Source of the DNA: an uncultured Prevotellaceae bacterium
GTDB taxonomy: Bacteria > Bacteroidota > Bacteroidia > Bacteroidales > Bacteroidaceae
Length of the DNA stretch: 6,426 bases
Assembly: GCA_900313845.1 (NCBI GenBank)
Contig: OMTC01000112.1
Span: forward strand, 1 to 6,426
Direction of reading: 5' to 3'
The notes beneath the pieces were generated by a model. That model saw nothing but the letters and a program-made list of their open reading frames with translations. It was not told the origin of the DNA and ran no database searches. A program made the position numbers and the translations under genes. Positions 1 through 4,521 of the stretch are shown in pieces. Within the stretch, counting starts at the first letter, position 1. The number at the start of each line of letters is the position of its first letter.

Positions 1-40
1 AAAAATTCATCCTTGTATTGAAATCAATCTAAGGATGAAT
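1..40 (-). terminator. Probable intrinsic terminator of the GHL10 gene
   Basis: A perfect 10-bp inverted repeat, ATTCATCCTT (5-14) and AAGGATGAAT (31-40), encloses a second small stem, ATTG (17-20) and CAAT (25-28), around a 4-nt loop. Read on the minus strand, the hairpin is followed at once by TTTTT (complement of 1-5), which is the order expected of a rho-independent terminator. It lies about 93 nt past the stop codon of the minus-strand gene ending at 133. The stem is AT-rich, so its strength is uncertain, and the window edge hides how far the T tract continues. Confidence 0.6.
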
Positions 41-132
41 ATGGGGATTGTTGCCATCCGTCTTGCTGACAAATTAGAACAGTTGCGGAAGATGGTGGAA
101 GAGGGAATGAGCTATGAGGATTGTCGAAAGCA

Positions 133-1893
133 TCAGCGTTTCCGCTTTTTGGATTTCTTACCCGAGAAGGATTTCAAGAGTTTCATTCTGTCATCCACTC
201 GCTTGCCATTATCCCCTATGCGGGAGCATGGATTCCATGCATCGGTAGAAGGTGGTAAACTCGTCATCACGTTCTGCTCTTGAGCCGCTTTGCTTTGGTT
301 TCCAAAACGGTCGGAAGCACACACAGCATAATAACGTCGTGAAGTGGCGCGTCCTGTCAGTTCGAACTGGGTGGAAAGCACACGTGCCTGAAGCAGATTC
401 TCCGCCTTGGTAACATCTACTGGATAGAAGTTCGAACCATATATATTATAATAGGTGTAGGATTCTTCGTTTTGATGATTTCCTTCAGTCCAACTCAGCA
501 CACCGTTCTCGCATTTCAAATTGCGAGGAGGGAGAGGAGCAATCGTGTCGCTGCTCCAGGTCATGCGAGGAGGAAGTGCTGGATAAGGGAAGAATTCTTG
601 GCAGGAGGTCTTATAAATGCCTTTGTGGTTGTCGTTCAGGAATTTGGCACGATAGAGAATCATTCCACCTATCTTGGAATTGCGAGAGGTGTGCATCTGT
701 GCTCTCACATCGTTGAGTACCCATTTCCCCTCGCGTGGGTCGAGCATATAGACAGCAAGTCCAGGAGCCACGGGATGCCCATAGGAATGCTCCAACCAAT
801 CGAAAAGGAAGGGGTAGAAGTGGTTCTCTCGGAAATACATCATGGGGAAGAGCATGTCCTGCAGATTGTCGCGCAACCATGCTTGAGGGTCTTGATACAC
901 AGCATCATAGCAGTTCCAACCCGAGGAAGAGTAGCGCTTCAGGTCGCGGAATTTTCCTATGGGAGAGGAAGAGAGTTTCACCCAGGGCTTGATGGATTTC
1001 ACGACATCGTGCACACGTCGAACAATGCGTGTGATATTCTCTCGCTTCTGGGAAGCCGAGGCGTTGTCCTTGTATCGATAGACAGCTTCTGGGTAGCGGA
1101 TATAGTCGAGCGAAATGCCATCCACATCGTATTTCTGCACGATTTCACGGCAAAGATTCGCTATGTAGTCCGCTGTACCACTGGCACTGGGTTGCATGAA
1201 CACTTCGGAACCCACTGCTTTGCATAGATTGGGATGTTTGCGCATGATGGAGGATGAGCCGTATGCCTTTTGCTTTTGCAATTCACCGAGAGGGATGGAA
1301 ACAATCCACGCATGGAATTCCATACCGCGGCGATGACATTCCTCTATGGCAAATTGCAGGGGGTCGTAGCCCGGGTGCTTTCCGTATTTACCTGTGAGGC
1401 AATCGTCCCAAGGTTCGATGTTGGAAGGATAAATCACAGTGCCTCGAATGCGGGTTTGCATGACCACCATATTGATATTGGCACGCTGCAACTTGTCGAG
1501 CATGGAGGTGAGTTCCTGTTTCTGCCGTTGGATGCTATAGGAATCAGTGGCTTTGGTGCGAGGCCAATCTATGCCTCCAATTGTAGCGAGCCATACGGCA
1601 CGGATTTCATGAAGAGGATAGGAGGGTACTTGCCATAAATCATCATAGGAAGGAGCATCGAAGGTGTCGTTTTCTGAAGCTTCAAAAATATCACTTTCGG
1701 CGGCTTCAGATGTGTTGTTTTCCTGAACTTTTGTGTCTTTGTCTGTTTGAAGATTCGCCTTTTCCTCATTCCTTTTTTCGTTCAAAATGGCGTTGATGGT
1801 GGCATAAATGTCTTGCGCTTTTGTGTTGAGCGTAGATGTCGTGAAGAAAGCGAGAAGGAGAATTGTTTTTATGTTTGTGTGATGATTTGTCAT
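133..1893 (-). CDS. Secreted GHL10-family glycoside hydrolase-like protein with C-terminal Fn3-like domain
   Basis: A 586-residue exported protein. Residues 1-26 are a type I signal peptide (K9, hydrophobic 10-22, cleavage near TKA-Q27); there is no lipobox cysteine. Residues 30-90 are a charged, mostly acidic linker with three imperfect octads. The GHL10 (DUF187) barrel spans about 95-430, with EIRAVWL (96-102), MQTR (145-148), EPW (160-162), GYDPL (175-179), HRRGMEFHAW (187-196) and VDGISLDYIRYPE (257-269), which carries conserved acidic residues D263 and E269. A Fn3-like domain follows at about 450-540, then a low-complexity tail ending in KKSKKRKR. E. coli DigH (YddW), in the same family, cleaves peptide-free peptidoglycan glycans; a similar role here is inference, and other polysaccharides are possible. 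The ATG at 1891-1893 is chosen because it gives the full signal peptide; no Shine-Dalgarno sequence precedes it. It is transcribed divergently from cstA. Confidence 0.9.
   Translation of the reverse strand: MTNHHTNIKTILLLAFFTTSTLNTKAQDIYATINAILNEKRNEEKANLQTDKDTKVQENNTSEAAESDIFEASENDTFDAPSYDDLWQVPSYPLHEIRAVWLATIGGIDWPRTKATDSYSIQRQKQELTSMLDKLQRANINMVVMQTRIRGTVIYPSNIEPWDDCLTGKYGKHPGYDPLQFAIEECHRRGMEFHAWIVSIPLGELQKQKAYGSSSIMRKHPNLCKAVGSEVFMQPSASGTADYIANLCREIVQKYDVDGISLDYIRYPEAVYRYKDNASASQKRENITRIVRRVHDVVKSIKPWVKLSSSPIGKFRDLKRYSSSGWNCYDAVYQDPQAWLRDNLQDMLFPMMYFRENHFYPFLFDWLEHSYGHPVAPGLAVYMLDPREGKWVLNDVRAQMHTSRNSKIGGMILYRAKFLNDNHKGIYKTSCQEFFPYPALPPRMTWSSDTIAPLPPRNLKCENGVLSWTEGNHQNEESYTYYNIYGSNFYPVDVTKAENLLQARVLSTQFELTGRATSRRYYAVCASDRFGNQSKAAQEQNVMTSLPPSTDAWNPCSRIGDNGKRVDDRMKLLKSFSGKKSKKRKR
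1636..1707 (-). repeat. Three imperfect acidic octapeptide repeats in the GHL10 protein linker
   Basis: Residues 63-86 of the GHL10 protein read as three consecutive octads: EAAESDIF, EASENDTF and DAPSYDDL. The first two share E-A-x-E-x-D-x-F; the third keeps the phase and acidity but is divergent. They sit between the signal peptide and the catalytic barrel, so they probably form a flexible acidic spacer outside the cytoplasm. The repeat is seen directly; its function is unknown. Confidence 0.55.
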
Positions 1894-1981
1894 TAAACTT
1901 ATATTTTATAATCAAAAAAGCTATTTTGGTGGTAAAATGTAATGAAAACTTCTCAAATAAGCCAATTGCTTGCAAAATCAG

Positions 1982-2012
1982 TTGCAAAGGTAATGATAAT
2001 TTGTTAACTTTG
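1982..2012 (+). promoter_or_regulatory. Promoter for cstA (Bacteroidetes type)
   Basis: A -7 box TAACTTTG at 2005-2012 matches TAnnTTTG exactly. A -33 like TTGC at 1982-1985 lies 19 bp upstream, the usual spacing for the primary Bacteroidetes sigma factor, though it matches TTTG only partly. Transcription would begin near 2016-2019, leaving a leader of roughly 57-60 nt before the cstA start at 2076. Confidence 0.6.
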
Positions 2013-2014
2013 CA
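1983..2014. repeat. Inverted repeat carrying head-to-head -7 boxes
   Basis: TGCAAAGGTAA (1983-1993) and TTAACTTTGCA (2004-2014) are inverted copies matching at 10 of 11 positions, separated by 10 bp. The right arm contains TAACTTTG on the plus strand and the left arm contains TACCTTTG on the minus strand, so each arm carries a Bacteroidetes -7 box facing its own gene. A further copy of TTGCAAA lies at 1970-1976, 12 bp before the one at 1982-1988. The symmetry may be an operator or simply reflect paired promoters. Confidence 0.6.
1985..1992 (-). promoter_or_regulatory. Possible -7 box for the GHL10 gene
   Basis: On the minus strand this reads TACCTTTG, a full match to TAnnTTTG, about 92 nt upstream of the GHL10 start codon. 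No good -33 TTTG is found at the usual distance: positions 2012-2015 read GTGC on the minus strand. The call therefore rests on the -7 box and on its mirrored position to the cstA promoter. The two promoters would overlap and could compete for polymerase. Confidence 0.35.
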
Positions 2015-2044
2015 CGATTTTTTGACAAAGAAATGTTTTTTCGT

Positions 2045-2060
2045 TCTTTCATGCGAAAGA
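2045..2060 (+). promoter_or_regulatory. Small hairpin in the cstA leader
   Basis: TCTTTC (2045-2050) and GAAAGA (2055-2060) form a 6-bp stem with a 4-nt loop, ending 15 nt before the cstA ATG. The TTCTTT part (2044-2049) can instead pair with AAAGAA at 2027-2032, so two mutually exclusive stems are possible in the leader. Both are short and AT-rich, and may be chance. No Shine-Dalgarno sequence is evident near this start. Confidence 0.25.
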
Positions 2061-2075
2061 TAAATTGATTTCAAA

Positions 2076-3554
2076 ATGATTACATTTGTTACATCGATAT
2101 TCTTGTTGATACTTGGATATCTGATTTACGGTAGTTTTGTAGAGAAGAATTTTGGTGTGGATCCAGAGCGTAAGACTCCCTGCTTCACCAAGCAAGATGG
2201 GGTGGATTACTTGCCAATGGCTTCTTGGAGAGTCTATCTCATTCAGTTTCTGAACATTGCGGGCACAGGACCTATCTTCGGCGCTATCCAAGGCATCCTC
2301 TTTGGTCCTGCTGCATATTTGTGGATTGTTCTTGGATGCATCTTCGGTGGAGCGGTGCACGATTTCATGTCGGGTATGATTTCGCTCCGAAAGGATGGTG
2401 CCAGTTTGCCTGAAATTATCGGACAGGAATTGGGTAACAAAGCCCGAATCTTCATCCTTGTATTCTCTTTGGTGCTGATGATTCTTGTGGGTGCTGTATT
2501 TGTTACCACTCCAGCAGGATTGCTCGGCAAATTGACAGGTGGCGCTTTCGGTGTTGGAGATAGTGATTGGGTACTTGTATGGATTGTTGTGATATTTGCC
2601 TACTATATTTTGGCAACGATTTTACCTATCGACAAGCTGATTGGAAAAATCTATCCTTTGTTTGGTATTGCATTGATTATCATGGCAGTAGGTGTTCTTA
2701 TCGGCATCTTTACCAATGTTGGTGCCATGCCTGAAATTACAGATGCTTTCAGCAATCATCACCCTAAGAGCTCTATTCCTCTTTTCCCTGGCGTTTGCAT
2801 CACAATTGCTTGTGGAGCAGTGAGTGGATTCCATGCCACCCAGAGTCCGATGATGGCACGTTGTATGCAGAATGAGAAATTGGGTCGCCCCGTGTTCTAC
2901 GGTGCCATGATTACGGAAGGATTGGTGGCATTGATTTGGGCTGCTGCCGCTATCAAGTTTGCTGATTCTTTGAGTGTGGATGGCGATACCCCTTATCAGA
3001 AGTTGCTCAATGCCATGACTAATCCAGAGAACGGAAAGATGAATCCTGCTATCATCGTGAATCAGATATGCCATACGTGGATAGGAAAAGTGGGTGCCGT
3101 GTTGGCAATCCTTGGCGTTGTGGCAGCACCTATCACATCGGGTGATACTGCCTTCCGCAGTGCTCGACTCATTGCTTCCGACTTCCTTCATATCAAGCAA
3201 AACAAGGTTTACAAGCGCTTGATTCTCTCCATTCCTCTTTTCTTGGTGGCATTCATACTGATGATGATCAATTTCGATGTGCTTTGGAGATATTTCGCAT
3301 GGACCAACCAAACACTCTCGGCTTTCACCCTCTGGGCTATCACTGCTTGGTTAGCACGCCATCAGAAGAACTTCTACGTGGGACTTGTGCCTGCTTTGTG
3401 GATGACGATGGTATGTTCTTCTTACATTCTCGTCGCTCCTGAAGGATTCCAGCTACAAGCATGGATTGGTTACTTGGGCGGAGGACTCGTCACTCTCTTC
3501 TGCTTGTCCTATTTCATTTGGTGGTACAGAAAGAATGTGGAAGTAAAGAGGTAA
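2076..3554 (+). CDS. cstA: CstA-family carbon starvation transporter (pyruvate/peptide uptake)
   Basis: A 492-residue polytopic inner-membrane protein of the CstA family. Recognisable motifs: an N-terminal helix with GYLIYGSFVEK (14-24), NIAGTGPIFGAIQG (60-73), GAVHDFMSGMISLRKDGASL (92-111), GAVSGFHATQSPMMARCM (247-264) and APITSGDTAFRSARLIASDF (351-370). Hydrophobic segments recur along its whole length, and it ends in a helix plus a short basic tail. Characterised family members take up pyruvate, and peptide uptake has also been proposed; which substrate is used here cannot be read from the sequence. It is shorter than E. coli CstA (about 700 residues) and lacks that protein's extra C-terminal region, as is common for Bacteroidetes homologues, so it is not truncated. 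The ATG at 2076 gives the conserved N-terminal helix. A promoter lies at 1982-2012, and the next gene follows 2 nt after the stop. Confidence 0.93.
   Translation: MITFVTSIFLLILGYLIYGSFVEKNFGVDPERKTPCFTKQDGVDYLPMASWRVYLIQFLNIAGTGPIFGAIQGILFGPAAYLWIVLGCIFGGAVHDFMSGMISLRKDGASLPEIIGQELGNKARIFILVFSLVLMILVGAVFVTTPAGLLGKLTGGAFGVGDSDWVLVWIVVIFAYYILATILPIDKLIGKIYPLFGIALIIMAVGVLIGIFTNVGAMPEITDAFSNHHPKSSIPLFPGVCITIACGAVSGFHATQSPMMARCMQNEKLGRPVFYGAMITEGLVALIWAAAAIKFADSLSVDGDTPYQKLLNAMTNPENGKMNPAIIVNQICHTWIGKVGAVLAILGVVAAPITSGDTAFRSARLIASDFLHIKQNKVYKRLILSIPLFLVAFILMMINFDVLWRYFAWTNQTLSAFTLWAITAWLARHQKNFYVGLVPALWMTMVCSSYILVAPEGFQLQAWIGYLGGGLVTLFCLSYFIWWYRKNVEVKR
3545..3551 (+). promoter_or_regulatory. Shine-Dalgarno-like site for the small membrane gene
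   Basis: AAAGAGG lies within the last codons of cstA, 5 nt before the ATG at 3557. A purine-rich site of this quality is unusual here, since the other genes in the window have none. It fixes 3557 as the start and points to translation coupled to termination of cstA. Confidence 0.5.
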
Positions 3555-3556
3555 AA

Positions 3557-3763
3557 ATGGCAAGAATTAAGAAATCATATTATCTCCCCTGGGTGCTGTT
3601 GTTAGCTTGCGCCGTATTCTTTGTTTATCAGAATGGTGCGAGTTGGGAAGCTGTGTTGAAATTCAAAGCTTATATCATCACTTACCTCATCATCATTGTG
3701 GCACTCTTTTTCGTTTTGAGGAAAAAAGAACAAATGGAAGAGGAGCGAAATCGGCGTGAATAA
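3557..3763 (+). CDS. Small two-helix membrane protein coupled to cstA
   Basis: A 68-residue protein not recognised as a named family. It has a basic N-terminus (R3, K5, K6), a first hydrophobic helix at about 8-25, a short polar turn (QNGASWEAVLKFK), a second helix at about 38-54, and a strongly charged tail (55-68, KKEQMEEERNRRE). The positive-inside rule suggests both ends are cytoplasmic. It starts 2 nt after the cstA stop and has its own ribosome-binding-like site, so the two are surely co-transcribed. E. coli cstA is followed by a small gene, ybdD, but that protein is a soluble type and looks unrelated. A role as accessory subunit or stabiliser of CstA is inference from position. A longer reading from 3461 in the same frame would overlap cstA and is not favoured. 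Confidence 0.8.
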   Translation: MARIKKSYYLPWVLLLACAVFFVYQNGASWEAVLKFKAYIITYLIIIVALFFVLRKKEQMEEERNRRE

Positions 3764-3813
3764 GTTGTCTTTTCAGTGATTTTGCGTCGATTTCTGTAAA
3801 AATACATGCATCT

Positions 3814-3836
3814 TTCTTTGAAAATCCAACAAAGAA
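3814..3836. repeat. Inverted repeat overlapping the barrel-gene promoter
   Basis: TTCTTTG (3814-3820) and CAAAGAA (3830-3836) are perfect inverted 7-bp copies with a 9-bp spacer. The left arm includes the -33 box and the right arm ends just before the -7 box. It could be a repressor site, or a weak hairpin followed by TACTATTTTT that ends the cstA transcript. Neither reading can be settled from sequence. Confidence 0.4.
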
Positions 3837-3847
3837 TACTATTTTTG
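3817..3847 (+). promoter_or_regulatory. Strong Bacteroidetes-type promoter for the beta-barrel gene
   Basis: TTTG at 3817-3820 and TATTTTTG at 3840-3847 match the -33 TTTG and -7 TAnnTTTG consensus at every defined position, with an exact 19-bp spacer. Transcription would start near 3851-3854, giving a leader of about 27-30 nt with no Shine-Dalgarno sequence. This makes the barrel gene independent of the cstA unit. Confidence 0.8.
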
Positions 3848-3880
3848 CAAGGAATTCAACCAAACAAATAAAACACTGAT

Positions 3881-4363
3881 ATGAAAAAGTTATTTGCAAC
3901 GATGTTTTTGCTGACTGCTTTTGCTGTTAGCACATTTGCTCAGTTCGAGAAAGGTAAGATTTATTCAAGCGCTTCTCTCGATGGTGTAGGCATTTCCTAC
4001 GATAAGACTCACGATTTCTCTTTCGGGCTTTCGGGACAGTTTGGCTATTTTGTAGCAGACAACTGGTTGGCTGTTGCTGAGGCTGGTGTGAACTACACTT
4101 GCTCTGATTGGCAGTCACTTTCACTTGGTGCCAAGGCTCGCTACTATTTGGAGTCGAACGGTGTGTTCTGTGGCATCGGTTTCCGCCTCTTGCATGAGTT
4201 CAAGAACTTCAACGATTTCCAAATCTGTCCTGAGGTGGGTTATTGCTTCTTCCTCAACAAGACCGTAACCCTTGAGCCTTCCATCTACTTTGATGCGAGC
4301 CTTTCCGATTTCTCCGATAAGAGTAGGGTGGGACTCCGCGTTGGTATTGGACTCTATTTCTAA
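3881..4363 (+). CDS. Small outer-membrane beta-barrel protein
   Basis: A 160-residue exported protein. Residues 1-20 are a clear signal peptide (K2, K3, hydrophobic 4-17, cleavage after FA before Q21). The mature 140 residues alternate polar and hydrophobic residues in successive strands, for example FSFGLSGQFGYFVA (46-59), WLAVAEAGVNYTC (62-74), LSLGAKARYYLE (80-91), VFCGIGFRLLHEF (95-107) and VGLRVGIGLYF (150-160). It ends in an aromatic F, the usual C-terminal signal for barrel assembly. Length and strand count fit an eight-stranded OmpX/OprF-like barrel. The role is unknown; structural or small-solute functions are both possible. It has its own promoter 34 nt upstream and a likely terminator 49 nt downstream, so it appears monocistronic. 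The start is fixed by the signal peptide. Confidence 0.85.
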   Translation: MKKLFATMFLLTAFAVSTFAQFEKGKIYSSASLDGVGISYDKTHDFSFGLSGQFGYFVADNWLAVAEAGVNYTCSDWQSLSLGAKARYYLESNGVFCGIGFRLLHEFKNFNDFQICPEVGYCFFLNKTVTLEPSIYFDASLSDFSDKSRVGLRVGIGLYF

Positions 4364-4411
4364 TTCGTTCATAGCATCGTAACGATAATAATTTATAGAT
4401 GAGTGAATTAT

Positions 4412-4506
4412 AAAAGAGGGGTGAAGAATGTAAGTTACATCTATTCGGATGGTAAAAGAACGGAGTAAAATACATTCTTCATTCTTCTTTTTTCACTTTT
4501 CTTTTT
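4412..4506 (+). terminator. Long G-U-containing hairpin with T-rich tail, probable terminator
   Basis: Arms at 4412-4432 and 4471-4491 pair over 21 consecutive positions in the plus-strand RNA: 18 Watson-Crick pairs and three G-U pairs, with no gaps. The 38-nt loop can form an inner stem (TTACATC 4435-4441 with GATGGTAA 4448-4455, one bulge). The right arm runs into T-rich sequence (six Ts at 4488-4493, four at 4497-4500, five at 4502-4506). On the minus strand the three wobbles become C-A mismatches, so the structure favours the plus transcript. It sits 49 nt after the barrel gene and 30 nt before the glycosyltransferase gene, so it likely terminates the former. Confidence 0.6.
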
Positions 4507-4520
4507 AATAAATAATTTTG
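4490..4520 (+). promoter_or_regulatory. Possible promoter abutting the glycosyltransferase start codon
   Basis: TAATTTTG at 4513-4520 fits TAnnTTTG exactly, and TTTT at 4490-4493 lies 19 bp upstream as a partial -33. The -7 box ends one base before the ATG at 4522, so transcription would start at or just inside the first codons. Either the mRNA is nearly leaderless, or this is a chance match in AT-rich DNA and the true promoter is elsewhere. Confidence 0.3.
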
Positions 4521-4521
4521 T

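Noticed and set aside
35..283. 82-residue plus-strand open frame with plausible helical composition
   Set aside because: Its ATG lies inside the stem of the minus-strand terminator, no ribosome-binding site precedes it, and 151 nt are antisense to the end of the GHL10 gene. A homologue search of residues 1-32 would settle it.
472..1227. 251-residue plus-strand open frame
   Set aside because: Entirely antisense to the conserved GHL10 barrel; no recognisable domain, signal or start context.
1863..2063. Short open frames on both strands across the cstA/GHL10 intergenic region (also 1766-2074 minus)
   Set aside because: They run through the promoter region, are Lys/Phe-rich from AT-rich DNA, and show no start context.
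2622..3311. 229-residue minus-strand open frame
   Set aside because: Antisense shadow of the well-supported cstA frame; His/Cys-rich composition without domain signals.
4412..4491. Miniature transposable element with 21-bp terminal inverted repeats
   Set aside because: No target-site duplication is visible, the arms are low-complexity, and the mismatches suit RNA pairing, so a hairpin terminator explains it better.
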